Shown in pieces: positions 24,900-35,704 of a stretch of DNA of 64,000 nucleotides. Under the pieces are notes generated by a model that was given only the letters and a program-made list of their open reading frames with translations, was not told the DNA's origin and did no database searches. The DNA comes from Loripinus fragilis. Lineage: Eukaryota; Mollusca; Bivalvia; Lucinida; Lucinidae. Each line of letters begins with the position of its first letter. Position 1 is the first letter of the stretch. The stretch spans positions 23,684,013 through 23,748,012 of the forward strand of contig OZ026519.1 of the NCBI GenBank assembly GCA_964019695.1, read 5' to 3'. The position numbers were made by a program, and so were the translations under genes.

Positions 24900-25250
24900 A
24901 TAATCACTGAGTGAGTCCGTCTGCCCGTCCGTAACCGGTTAGTTAAAATGCTCATAACTCTTGAACCACTTGATATATGTTGATCAAATTTTGCATACAT
25001 ATGCGTTTAACATTGTTTAAGCACTGGCATGCGTGACAGCTTGTTATGATGGACGAGGCTTTGCTAAGCATTAGTTCAGCCGGTCGTGGTCATAATAGTG
25101 AAAATACTCCTAACTCTTGAACCACATGGCATGTTTGGATCAAATGTGCATTCTTATTTATTTTAACGTTGTCCAGCCACTGGTATGCAAAACGTTGCCG
25201 AGACTGCTGGCGGATTTAAAACGTAGACACTGACACTGCCGAAAATTTCA
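24900..25250 (+). repeat. Two-unit tandem repeat, ~175 bp
   Basis: ACTCTTGAACCAC, TTGATCAAATTTTGCAT and GTTGTCCAGCCACTGGTATGC-type motifs occur twice in order. The CCGTCTGCCCGTCCG head resembles the start of the array at 15.9 kb. Confidence 0.55.
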
Positions 25251-25477
25251 AAATCTATGTTAAATTGAAAAAGATGCAAATTGAGATTATCAATAATAAC
25301 ACTATCCTAAAGACTAAGAGTCACGAGCCCTTTTCTTAGTATCAATATAATGCGAGATTGTTTCTCTGTGATGCTACATTGTATTAGTTAGGAAGCCTCC
25401 ATGCAATCTGAACAATTTCGTGTTTTAACAACTACGAAATCTAGGGCTAAGATTTTGCGCTGGTTAATTCATTTTAG

Positions 25478-25490
25478 CCCCCCCCCCCCC
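25478..25490 (+). repeat. Poly-C run
   Basis: Thirteen C in a row, followed by TCCCGG. Confidence 0.9.
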
Positions 25491-25494
25491 TCCC

Positions 25495-25790
25495 GGTGGC
25501 TTAGGCTGTTGTCGGTTCTAAGGCGGTGGTTCTGTTGTTGTTGAGCTATTGTTTAATGTACTTCCCATTGTTTGTGGGAATTCTGTGTTTGTGTTTGTTT
25601 GTTATGCATTATTTTGTGCCCATTCTACTTTTGCAATCATCTTGAAGAGGAAGAGAAAGCTGGTTGCTTTGCTATTATTGTCTTACAGATATATTGTTAC
25701 TTTAAGAGTCTTTGGCTCTTCCTCATGGTGCCGTGGGTTGGTCTGCAGTATGTGCTTGTGGTATTTCCTGATCATAATCACTTTTTGGTA
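25495..25790 (+). repeat. Tail-like repeat family T1, plus copy (longest)
   Basis: The sequence runs TTCTAAGGCGGTGG … TTTTGCAATCATCTTGAAGA … GCTGGTTGCTTTGC … GTGCCGTGGGTTGGTCTGCAG … GGTATTTCCTGATCATAATC. It is the best-preserved T1 member and contains two overlapping frames of 84 and 117 residues. Their homologues are not conserved in the other copies, so I treat them as non-coding. Confidence 0.6.
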
Positions 25791-26406
25791 TCGAAATTTT
25801 GCACGATCCGCAGGTGTACACTATAATCACTTTGTGAGTCAGTCTGTCCGTTCAATTTGCTTTCCACGCAGGGTACTAATTAATCTACGTTCACTTCGCT
25901 GAGCCTACTTCAGATTTTCAAACGCCTATAATTTGCTTTTAAGCGGTCAAGAACACAATGTGTGGGTATTCAATTTCTTAATTTGATCGTAAGGAACATT
26001 TTAGTTATAAAATTGTTAGTGTTTGTTAAATATTCATTTCTAAAACCCAGCTCAGGACTGTTTCCGTTTTGGAAGACATGCACATTACGCAACGTCATCA
26101 TACATATGACGTCATTTGCGATCACGTTTGTCGTTATGTGCGATAGTGTATGACGTCATAGTACAAAACAATTTGGTATGCTACAAAATTATATATAATA
26201 AATGGCATTTAATTCCGCTTCACTCGATGAAAAAAATGCTAGGTTCATGCCAGATATTGGAATATCCTCTATATATTGGGGATCCTATTTTCGATAATTT
26301 GCCAAAAATATTATGCATTATCTTGTTTCATTTTGGAAGAGGAAATGCATTAATCATGAGCAATAATAATAAACAATCAGGGAATTTCCAAGAAACTGAA
26401 TGATGA

Positions 26407-26725
26407 TACTGTCGTGCCAACTAAAAGTGACAGTGACGAAATACTTTGTTAACAATTGCTCATTTAAAGCACAAAATCAGCATTTCCTAACAAAATCCAA
26501 AGTAAACCTAGGAATTGAACACGCTATCTTAAGGGCCATCGATTGCACATTATTGTCCCATATTGATACTCCTCCAAACATGAGTGCCTGGCCACACTTC
26601 CATAATGGTGTAGCTGCAGGCTTAAGAATAGCTGATTTCTCACAGGTAATTACATTGCACCCTCTTTATACTGACACTCTTTATATAACAGCAAAATTCT
26701 GTCACTCTTGGTTGGCACGACAGTA
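26407..26725. mobile_element. Tc1/mariner-like MITE enclosing a captured exon, copy 2
   Basis: TACTGTCGTGCCAAC at the left and GTTGGCACGACAGTA at the right are exact inverses. Pairing continues for about 27 bp with three mismatches. The TA at each edge fits a TA target duplication, as in Tc1/mariner elements. Unlike the copy at 20760, its interior is replaced by a coding-like segment with a splice donor. It is a gene-capturing non-autonomous transposon by inference. Confidence 0.75.
26481..26645 (+). pseudogene. Captured exon resembling ANAPC1 (APC/C subunit 1)
   Basis: An AG at 26479-26480 and a GT at 26646 (CTCACAG|GTAATT) bound exactly 55 codons with no stop. The peptide contains HAILRAID and WPHFHNGVAAGLRIA. 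From memory, a W-P-x-F-H-N-G-V-A-A-G-L block is characteristic of ANAPC1/BimE/Cut4, the largest scaffold subunit of the anaphase-promoting complex, and lies just before the PC-repeat region. The segment lies wholly inside the transposon ends, so it is a displaced copy and probably non-functional. The ANAPC1 assignment is unverified recognition. Confidence 0.5.
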
Positions 26726-26757
26726 GCATTCATGTTTCGGCTTGATTTAGTACCAGT

Positions 26758-27063
26758 TTGTTTTGTTTGTTTTGTTGCTTTACGTCCCATGTCAACAGCT
26801 ATGGTCATTGCGGGACGGTCAGTTCACCTAACCACACTTTTCCTGGGCAGGCTTGAACAAGCGATTAACCAGTAATTCGTGCACATACTTTCGCTTGTAA
26901 CTGACAACAACCCTTCTTGAATGAATCAGCGGAAATGATTTCATGATCAATCTCCACGAAAGTATGGGACCGGACCGGGATCGAACTCACGACCCCTGGA
27001 TCTGCAGTCAGACACGCATCTGTAGCCAGACACGTTACCGACTGCGCTACGCGGCCCGGTTAC
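26758..27063 (-). mobile_element. tRNA-derived SINE, full length, with 12-bp target duplication
   Basis: TTTAGTACCAGT occurs on both sides (26746-26757 and 27064-27075), marking the target duplication. On the minus strand the head has an A box (TAGCGCAGTCGG, about 27038-27049) and a B box (GAGTTCGATCCC, about 26978-26989). The tRNA-like part then joins an unrelated body, and the element ends in GGGACGTAAAGCAACAAAAC with an A/C-rich tail. The tRNA-like head has an oversized D/anticodon region and no tRNA fold, so it is not a functional tRNA. Confidence 0.85.
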
Positions 27064-27379
27064 TTTAGTACCAGTACTGTTCAAAAATGTGTCAAATGTT
27101 GTACAATTCAATAGGAGACCGAAAACAAAATGAAAACGATGACACATGTGTTTAGCTCAAAATGGTTAGTTCGCGCATTAAACAAACTGTAAAAGAAGCG
27201 CAGCCGTCTTTTCAACATTACATTTCAGGATTACACAGAGCGATGAGTATAGACAATTACTTTTTACGTCACCCATTTGAAAATTTATTTGTTATTTTGT
27301 GTGAAACGCTAACCGAGTCGTCTGTTCAGATGACGTACATTAGTGACTTCGTGGCAGTTCTATAAATGGAATAGAACGG

Positions 27380-28485
27380 ATAGCCCGACAACCTCCATTT
27401 TCAGTGCTCCCAGTAACCTTTTCAAAAAACAAAAACACCCAATATTACATTACTGACCCGAAATTTGGAGCAATCACAGTGAAGTTGTCCACTATCATTT
27501 AGGAGCAAGGCAAAGGACCTCGGGCAGTCTCCTATTCAATCTGCCCAAATTTTGAGAGCCTATGGCTAGGGTAATGTATAATTGATAACTGTAATTTTGT
27601 GCTTAAAAACCTAAATTTTGAGAAAATAAAAGTGGTACCACTGCCTGAGGGCTTTTCCAGGCAGAAAAGAGGCTAATCTTTATGAGGTGATTACGACTTC
27701 CTTATAGGGGACAATAAAGTAGTCCTATGTTTTCTGATAAATTATTGATATTTATCTTAGTGTAAGAAATTGTGTTATATACAGTTAAGTCCCCTCTTGG
27801 GGCCTCATTTATCAAGTGAGATACTGAAACTGTCTAGTTTAAACATATTTGATTGCCAAAAAATTACAGCAATGGGGTTGGGTCACAAGTTATCGCAACA
27901 TTAGTTACGACCCTCCCCTACAAATTATTATCTAGACGTGCAAACATGGTTATTATACACAAATTATCTATGTATTGCAATAAATAATAAATATATAAAT
28001 AAATACATAATTAAATATTTGAATGCAAATTGGTATGAGTTAAGTTACAGCTTCTCAAAGCCAAACAATACGACTCCAGTCATCCAATGAATGACATATT
28101 CATGTTGTTTGTCTTTAAGTATATGATATTTACCCTCTAATCTTTATTCATCATTAGTTATTATCACCCTTTATTGACTTTACTTAAGCCAGATAGAGTA
28201 CAATTAGAGCAAATCATCGTACATCTAGATTATACACACTCAGTAGATGTGTAAGCTCCAAAGAAATGCATTCAAATGTTCTAGAAATAAGATATAAATA
28301 AAGGTTGAATGCTCTTTTCCACGTTCACCTACCTGTCGAGCCCACCAGTCTATGAGGAGGAGACCACATTGGCAGACAAAATACTTCAGGTGTAACCAAT
28401 GGTATAACCAAATTGAATGATAACGCTTTTGAGATGAATAACTTTAAACAAAGAACTTTGAAGGAGACATACATTCTCATTCAGT
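27380..28485. other. Gene-free stretch
   Basis: No bounded element is recognised. A 67-residue frame ending at 27365 has no recognisable domain. Confidence 0.4.
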
Positions 28486-28539
28486 ATCAAATATTTTATT
28501 ATTCTTGATATTCTGCGTACCGCTCTAAAAAGAGTTGTG

Positions 28540-29514
28540 TTGCTTAATTATTCAGTGTGTCATTTCTGAATAATAATAGTTTGATGTTAAGTAGTTGGAA
28601 GTCTCTAATTGCTTCGAAAATATAAGACGCTCATTTCTGTATTGATTACAAGTAAAGAAGTAATGTTTGGCATCCTCTATTACATTGCACCAACTACACA
28701 AGGGTCGTTCGGTTTCCCCATGCAAATTTACTTGGGACTTGAATTTTTGGAAGAGATGTAGATTGTAACTGATGCTTAAATGATGCTACGCCTGGTAGAT
28801 TCTTTAGATCTTCGTCAAGAGAGTTCCACATTCTAATTGCTGATGGTATACAGGATTTTGATAAGACATTCGTGCGAGTGAAAGGTGTAGAAAAGTTGCT
28901 ATTATTTCTAAGAGGATATCCTGAAATTTCATAAATTAATGGAGGAAGTAAATCTACAAACTATGATGGAACAATACCATAGTTAACTTTAAGCATGAAA
29001 TGCATTTTTGCTGATGTCTTCTGGCTGATAAGTTTACCCAGACGCATTCATTGTATAATTTTTCAATTGAAACCGATCCTGTTTGTCCAGTGACAATACG
29101 GGCTGTTTCATTTTGTATTTCTGTAAGATATTGGAATCTTGTTGAGTGCATTCATCCCAAACTAAAGATGCATATTATCATATTGGTAGTAAATGGTAGA
29201 GGTTTATTTGATTTAGTGCATTTCTGCTGAGGTAAATTTGAGCTCTCGCATGATGCCTAGTAATTTTTAACAGCGATTGTAATATTTTCGATGTGTGTAT
29301 GCCATTGACCATTGCTGCTGAAAGTTATGCCCAGATGTTTATGGCCATCAACAAAATTTACAATAGTATTATCAAACCTAAATTGAGGAAGAGCTTCGAT
29401 TTTCGTAAGAGTAACTAGTACTGCTTCAGATTTCAGCGGGTTTAATTTAACCAACCATTGTTTGGTCCAATTAGAAAGCATTAGGGAATATCTTTCAAAT
29501 GCTCTTACTTGCAT
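28540..29514 (-). pseudogene. Non-LTR retrotransposon remnant A: RT thumb to C-terminal zinc knuckle
   Basis: Reading the minus strand, the frame at 29514-29257 carries WLVKLNPLKSEAVLVT and HKHLGITFSSNGQWHTHI, the end of a LINE reverse transcriptase palm and thumb. After a broken stretch (29256-29152), IQNETARIVTG follows at about 29115. Further frames give SAIRMWNSLDEDL (about 28835) and a CX2C-type knuckle with an ED-HYFF-C tail (about 28700-28640). Stops and frameshifts separate the pieces. The domain order suits a Jockey/CR1-like LINE. It probably belongs to the same insertion as the endonuclease fragment at 30060-30480. Confidence 0.8.
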
Positions 29515-29616
29515 GAAATTTTACCTGTGTAAACAAAAAAGGCTTTTTATCATGGAGACGGATACCTTTTGCCACATCGTTGTATAAACAATTTATACAT
29601 CTCACATAGATCCTTT

Positions 29617-30072
29617 TACGCCTCAACATACAGCTTTTGAGCAATCTACAGAATGCTAATCAGTCTTTTTAGAGTCACTTCCTGGTTTGATACCGTTTAC
29701 AATATTGTGACACTTCAGAAAAAAAAACAGTTGCATGAACATGAACTACAATTACGTGACTACAATATTTAGAAGTATTTTCGCCCAAAATGTACAAATT
29801 TCTGGTAGAAAAAATATATTTTTACAATTTTTGCTTGTTTACTTTTCAAAGTCAAATTGAAAAATTGTAAATAATACCAGAAATACATTAAATTTGGGTC
29901 AAAATACTTCTAAATATCGTAGTCGGATAATTGTAGTTTATGTTCATGCAAATGGTTTCTCTAAATTTCACCCAGCGTGTCACAATATTGTAAACGGTAT
30001 CAAACAAAGAAGTGACTCTAAAAAAACTGATTAGCATGATGTGGATTGCTCAAAAGTTGTATGTTTGGGTAA
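29617..30072. mobile_element. Long-armed fold-back element
   Basis: The left arm (AACATACAGCTTTTGAGCAA … GAGTCACTTC … TTTACAATATTGTGACAC) pairs with the right arm (GTGTCACAATATTGTAAACG … GAAGTGACTC … TTGCTCAAAAGTTGTATGTT) over roughly 200 bp per side. It sits between the endonuclease and RT parts of LINE remnant A. No coding content of its own. Confidence 0.75.
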
Positions 30073-30480
30073 TTCGAAATTAACCTGTTTATATATCCAA
30101 ACATTTTGAGTGAAAGAACCATGCAAAGGGTAATGAAAAGAAAGATAGACGTATGTTGCATGGTGATTACTAATATCAGGTGGAATAACTAATATGCCTT
30201 GATGTAAGAAAGACATGTAGTTGTGAATGATGATGGGATCTAAGAGATCATTTTGTCTAGTTGGCTGGGAAAAGTTATTATCTAGAGAGTTTAATATCAG
30301 TATATCCTTCAGGTTGTGAACGTTGGGGCTTAAGAGCTTTTCATTCATGTCGCTTACAATGATTGCATTGTTTGTGACGTCTTAGGCCTTTTCAGTGTTC
30401 CTATTTAGGGCATCAAAAGGTTTGCATCAGATGTGCAAGGACTATAAAACGTACCTAATAAATAAACTTTCCTTTGTACA
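30060..30480 (-). pseudogene. Non-LTR retrotransposon remnant A: endonuclease domain fragment
   Basis: On the minus strand the frame 30348-30031 carries SDMNEKLLSPNVHNLKDIL, PTRQNDLLDPIII and PPDISNHHATYVYL, the pattern of the C-terminal half of an AP-type LINE endonuclease (a G/S-D-x-N block, then T-R-x-x-x-L-L-D, then S-D/N-H). The upstream part carries a stop. It is cut off at 30031-30072 by the fold-back element, beyond which the LINE resumes at 29514 with part of the RT missing. Confidence 0.7.
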
Positions 30481-30520
30481 TTAATTTCAACCCAGAGACT
30501 CTCGTTCCAATATCTCAAGA

Positions 30521-30795
30521 TCTAGGGGAGACCGGGGCTAGTTCGGCCTTGGGGCATGTTCGGCATTTGGCTATATTTAGCATGTAAACTAAGATATGGG
30601 GCTGGGAAACATATTTGGAAATTACTTGTGACGAGTTTGTCTACATGAGTACACAATGGTTGCATTGTTGAAGGGTACATTGATATTGTACCAGAAAACT
30701 CGTTTTCTTGCATGATTAGTAAATTTCTCATAGTTATTTCAGTTTTTATCTATCAAAAGGTGTGTTAAGATTCTGATTTAAATTCTATATTTTTA
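30521..30795 (+). mobile_element. Left-end fragment of the GGGGCTAGTTCG DNA transposon
   Basis: From AGGGGAGACCGGGGCTAGTT to AGATTCTGATTTAAATTC the sequence follows 5916-6180 with few differences. The rest of the element is absent. Confidence 0.85.
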
Positions 30796-31512
30796 TTACG
30801 ATGTTTTTACGTCCGGTTTAATTGGAAGAGTCTAAGGGCATACACAAATGGAAGATTATGCATAAGTTACGCTTGTATCACGTGTCTTACATATTGTGCA
30901 GGTGACGTTAACGTAAATTTTTACGACGTTCTCGATCACACGACAGCATATCTCCTGCCCTGATTACATCAAAACTTCTTCCCCACATGACTGCCAACGT
31001 ATGTAGTCAATATCAGTAATGAAAGCGTGCATAAAGGTAACTTATGGAGATGTGTCTAAAAAGGAGCTGTAAATTGATAATCAAATGTGACATTTATTTT
31101 CAAAATAGTGAAGCTATCAATTTCTTTTAATTAGAAAAAGTCTATAAACTCTTTTGGTGATATGGCATCATACACACCACAGTTTAAACATAAAATAATC
31201 AAAAAGCTGCATTTAACTGTGCAGAAAGGTGCTGGATGCTGTATGTACCCATGTGACGTCGTCAGCAGCGTCGCGCGATAGTGCAGCCAAATTAACAACT
31301 GATTCATACCAATTCTTGGTTGCACATTAAAACCTGCGATTAACTTTTCAATCGCATATACGGTTTGCAAGAAAAGTGCAAAAATATGGTGATGCGTTTT
31401 CAAAGTCCTCTATAGTTCTGATCAAAGTCACTGTACCGTGTGATAACAGTATATAAGAATAGAAAACAATGAATAATTCAACAATATTTTAGCAAAAGCA
31501 TTAACATTTTCT

Positions 31513-32580
31513 GACTAATATTGAGACCCCCAGGGGGTCTGTGCTCCCTTGATCCCTGAAAATAATGCATTGATCTCCCCAAATCCATGAAAGAAAATTC
31601 CTCAGCTCCCTGAAAGTATCTTTCCTTTGCTCCCCAAATCCTTAAAATTAATTCACCTTCTCCCAAAATCCCCCAAAATATAAGCCAATTCTCCCTAAAA
31701 CGTATTTTTCTTTCCATATGATTAAATTCACATACTTAAAACTATGAAGCTATACACGAGCAGATGACTTAATATTCACTTAATATTTTACATTATACAT
31801 GTAAAGATAGGGCGTAGCCATGGAATACATGCTAAATAATTATTTTAATGAAATGCATGATATACAGCTCAAAGTATCGGGCCATCCTTAAAATTCTGTT
31901 GCTGTTCTTGGTAGAGTAGGTATGGAGGAATGCTCTCTTGATTTGATTGTTTATTAGTGGCAGCTGGACCATTTGTTTTTCTGGTGGGGGAGGGGCTGTT
32001 TTTTTTTCAAATAGATGAACTAGATTTTCTTAGACAAAATGAAAGCATTTATTTTTGTAACCATAGAAAGTGTTTTTTTTATAATTGCTATTAGGCCCTA
32101 TACGTAAGCTAAACCTTAGTTTCAACAAGTAAGAATTTATCTGACCAGCATTCATTAAAATTTTAATAAAATCACATAATTACCTAGACAGAGATGTACA
32201 TACCAGGCGCGTGGTTAGCCCTGTTATGATGTGGATCAACACTTGTGCTAGGGGGCCCGGGGCATGCCCCCATCCCCCGGAAAAATTGATAAAAATGGTG
32301 CGATCTGGTGCATTCTGTTTGTTCCAAAGTATGTTATTATCAACAATTTTTAGGATTATAAATCCACAACAACCCAAATTTTGTGCCATTTTTTTTTCTC
32401 CAAGAACAATCCAGATGCGCACGTTAGTACACAAATAAATACATTCGCATTTTACAAGGGAGTCTGGAGGGCAATATCCCCAAACCCCTGAAAATAATTA
32501 CCAGTGCTCTCGAGCTCCTTTAAAATAAATAACCCTTCTCCCCAGATCCCTCAAATCCCTGGGGGCCCAATATTGCTTCT
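31513..32580. mobile_element. Putative non-autonomous DNA transposon with CCCCCAGGG ends
   Basis: The left edge (TAATATTGAGACCCCCAGGG) and right edge (CCCTGGGGGCCCAATATTG) are inverse with a few changes. Both subterminal zones are full of CTCCC…AAATCCCTGAAAATAA-like segments. No transposase frame is visible. Confidence 0.5.
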
Positions 32581-32589
32581 GGCATGAAA

Positions 32590-33610
32590 ACAATGAAGAA
32601 AACGAAAAGAAAAACTGAAATGTGTGGTGATCAATCGCAGGACCCTCTGCTTGCTAAGCTAACACGTACCTAGTTGACCTATTTCGTAAGTTCTATGTCA
32701 AAGTTTTATTGATATAACTTTGTGCGAACTCAAAAAATGCCAAGATTCCCAAAATTCAAGTCAATTTGAAAAATATTAAAATCGAAATTACCTTAAAAAC
32801 AATTTTGTGAAAATAATGCAGCAAATCTTCTCTGTTTCCTGGTTAACTTGCATTTTAGCATTGTAGACAGATGGGCGTTGGTTTCAAAGGCCATTTACTT
32901 GCTCGTACATCAGTACTACAATAATACTGGTCATTCATGACAGAAGAACTATTCTTGCATCAAACTATTGAAAACACTGGCTCTATGAGCTCAGGGTTCA
33001 ACTTAACCCTTGTCCTGCTGAACTCGGATTAATCCTTTTTTACAAAAAAACACTGTTAATACATTGGCTTCTGACGAAGCCCTCTGAACAGGATCACTAC
33101 TGTTACCACTCTGATTAAAAACACATGTTTACAACTGGAATGCTGCAGGTAACAGGATAGAATTTAGAAAGGGGTGAAGTACGTAAAATATTCAGCGTGA
33201 CGATGGTTAATTAAGTAGCACGTATACGCTTATTCATTTTCTCTCAAACTCAATGATATCGTGTTATACGACCGATGTTACGCCAAGGGGTCATAATAGT
33301 ACAAACGTACGTACATGCATATATAGCTAAAGACAAAGAAAAGAATATTGCAGACAATGACCTGACGACTAACAAGTGGAAATGTCATCTACGCCAAAGA
33401 CGGTATTTTTAATTCATGGATACTCACCTAATGCTCAGTGGCGCCAATAGTAAGTGCACAATCCAATTTAGAACTGCTTAAACCAAGAGAAAATACCTCT
33501 TACAAGAGCCTTTCACCCAAAAATGTAAACTGAAACCTACACTAATTATGATCCGTACACCATGTACACCAATTCAAAGCTATCAAACAGATTATTACGT
33601 ATGGTGAAAA
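32590..33610. other. Gene-free stretch
   Basis: No convincing frame, RNA or bounded repeat. Confidence 0.4.
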
Positions 33611-33614
33611 TGTA

Positions 33615-33725
33615 AGCAAGTATGACCAGGAAATACTACAATCACACACTGCACCATTAGGAAGAGAGACGGAACACTAACGTCAACAAGAAAGCAATAA
33701 GACAAATAAGAAGAAGCTTTCAAAC
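33615..33725 (-). repeat. Tail-like repeat family T1, partial minus copy
   Basis: The minus strand reads GTTAGTGTTCCGTCTCTCTTC, then GGTGCAGTGTGTGATTGTAG and TATTTCCTGGTCATACTTGC, the 3' half of the T1 pattern. It abuts LINE remnant B. Confidence 0.45.
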
Positions 33726-33734
33726 TTGATCCAA

Positions 33735-34090
33735 AAATAATGCTTCCAAAACCTGGAAAGTCAGAGTATAACGGTGTTTGGTCATATAGGCCCATTACTT
33801 TAGAAAGTGCAATTAAAAAAGTCATGGAAAGAGTGATATGTAAACGGTTAGTATGGAAATTGGAGGTTGATGGAGGTGTTGCAAGAACCCAGTATGCTTA
33901 TCGAAGGCAGAAATTGTGTGTTCAAGCTCTGCTTAGTATGTGCAATTCTATTTCGGAAGCCAGATACATGAAGTAATTTACTGTTTTGACAGTAAAGGAC
34001 TTTGATTCATGTTATGAAAGGGTTTGGAGAGCAGGATTACTAAAGAAAGCTTTTGGGTATGGAATAGAAGGACGACTATGGATTTACATA
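33735..34090 (+). pseudogene. Non-LTR retrotransposon B: N-terminal half of reverse transcriptase
   Basis: LPKPGKSEYNGVWSYRPITL (frame 33740-33976) is the classic start of a LINE RT (KPGK … SYRPI), followed by an MER…L block and an AYR block. A stop and frame change lead into DFDSCYERVWRAGLLKKAFG at about 33995-34060. This is motif A, in which the usual A-Y-D has become C-Y-E, so one catalytic aspartate position is altered. The copy is clearly dead. Together with the RNase H domain downstream it points to an I/Nimbus-like LINE. Confidence 0.8.
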
Positions 34091-34256
34091 TGCCCACCCT
34101 CTTTACCTTTCAAAGCATCACTTGTATACAAGTTGCACAAAACCGGACTTATCACAGATCCCTGAGGTATTCCCAATGCTGATTTGTAAACTGGAGAAGT
34201 ATACCCATTTACTTTTATAAAGTATTTTCGGTCTGTAAAAAAAATTCCTTAGCATG
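34091..34256 (-). pseudogene. Inverted block of the same RT (motif B region)
   Basis: Read on the minus strand this 166-bp block gives YFIKVNGYTSPVYKSALG and GIPQGSVISPVL, the segment that belongs between motif A (ending 34090) and the ADD motif (from about 34260). Both flanks are on the plus strand. The block therefore looks inverted in place. At its end the reading frame would join the downstream ADD frame directly if flipped. Confidence 0.75.
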
Positions 34257-34552
34257 CAGAGTTTGCGGATGATAATTGTGTGTGGACCAATAATATTTCA
34301 CTTTTGATAGCTTATATACAGACAAATGGGGATCTGTCAAAAAATGGACGGATGGTGCTTGAGACGGAACATGTCAATGGTGCTGAAGAAATAAAAGATG
34401 ATGAAGTGAATGTTAAAATGGGTGGAATGAAAGTGAAGAGAGTGAAATCAAAGAAAATACTAGGGTTGGTTGTGGATGATAAACTCACTTTTCATGAGCA
34501 TATTAAGCAGAAGACAAGTGCCGCCTTCCAGCCACCGATGGTTCAGCCTTAG
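34257..34552 (+). pseudogene. Non-LTR retrotransposon B: RT ADD motif and thumb
   Basis: EFADDNCVW is RT motif C (F-A-D-D). GMKVKRVKSKKILGLVVDDK and FHEHIKQKT follow, the usual LINE thumb pattern (K-x-LG-x-x-x-D … F-x-E-H-I). A stop ends the frame at 34552. Confidence 0.85.
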
Positions 34553-34735
34553 GTAATCCCAGACCAACTGGTGCTGGGGCAGTGGCATACATTGATGGAT
34601 ACAATAGTTCCTCAGTTTTGTCAAAAAAATGATTTAGTAACAATTATACAGGAGGGATGGTTGGCATTCAAATTGGACTTGAGTTTCTCTCAGAATTAGA
34701 CAGTATTAAGAATACACATGCACATATACTGAACG
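34535..34735 (+). pseudogene. Non-LTR retrotransposon B: first half of RNase H
   Basis: In another frame TDGSALGNPRPTGAGAVAYI gives the first catalytic aspartate (TDGS). NNYTGGMVGIQIGLEFL follows, where the conserved glutamate (usually A/G-E-x-x-A) reads as glycine. The catalytic Glu therefore seems lost. The domain breaks off near 34735 and resumes at about 35715. Confidence 0.75.
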
Positions 34736-35700
34736 AAACTTCTAAGCCCCCAGTTAACAAAACACATTTTTTCATCGACAACTATCCGACAAATTTATTT
34801 CATCACAAATTGCCTACGTTTGGGTTGTGTGAGTATAAAGTAGAGGGGTTAGGCTGTGGGTTCAATTAAAAACGGAGCCTCGCTGAGACTGATTTATAAT
34901 TTTTCATAAAGTTTGACACGTTTTAATAGAACAGAAAGTTCTGTCGGTTAATTTTCTTTTTAGCACTCGTATGACGATAAAAGTAGACAAAATACCGAGT
35001 ATTACGTATGTAATTAAATTTCCTGTATAGTCTACCATACTTTGATGTGTTGATGCATAAATGCTGCATTCGAACGTCAGAAGTGTCGCAATTGATGTGC
35101 AGTACACAGTTAATGGGTGACCGATGTTTCAATGATATTGTACACAAAAATATTTTATCTCCATAAACGCATTTATGTGTTATTTTATGCCATATGGGCC
35201 TCCGTAGGAGCACTGCATTGCATAAAAATTGCTACTGTATAACAAAAAAACACGATAGTGTTCAATAATGTCTATTTACTGCACAAAAAAGTTTCCATAA
35301 TATTGTAGACAAAAACATATCATCTCCATAAAGCATTCATGTGTTGTTGTTTTTTGTCATATGTGCTTCCAAGGGAACATTGTGGATTACCTGAAAATTG
35401 CTACTTAATAACAGCGAAACCCACAAATGTTCAATAATGTCCATTTACAACACCATAAAGTTGGTATGTTTCACTTTAGATCCCTGTAATACTCGGTTTT
35501 AAGCAATGAGTTCAAATTCTGGCGTTTGTGTGAAAATGAAATGTGATAGTGCCTTTATACAGTCTATCAATTGAGCATGTTAATTTCAATTTATGAAAAT
35601 GAAATTTTGACAGTTTCTGTTTAATTGATTTTTCCATATTGAGTGTAAATTATAGTCATGTATGTATTATATATGCTAAGATATATGAGAAAATATCGAG
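34736..35700. repeat. Insertion within the RNase H of LINE B, with a ~167-bp tandem duplication
   Basis: About 960 bp of unrelated AT-rich DNA separates the RNase H halves. Within it, 35130-35300 and 35300-35465 are two copies of one unit (TTGTACACAAAAATATTTTATCTCC … TTGCTACT … TTCAATAATGTC). The edges show no clear inverted ends. Confidence 0.5.
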
Positions 35701-35704
35701 TGGC

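Noticed and set aside
25549..25902. 117-residue hydrophobic frame as a membrane protein
   Set aside because: It lies across a T1 repeat, and the frame is not kept in the other T1 copies.
26960..27061. Minus-strand tRNA gene
   Set aside because: A and B boxes are present, but the arms do not fold as a tRNA and the unit continues into a SINE body flanked by a 12-bp target duplication.
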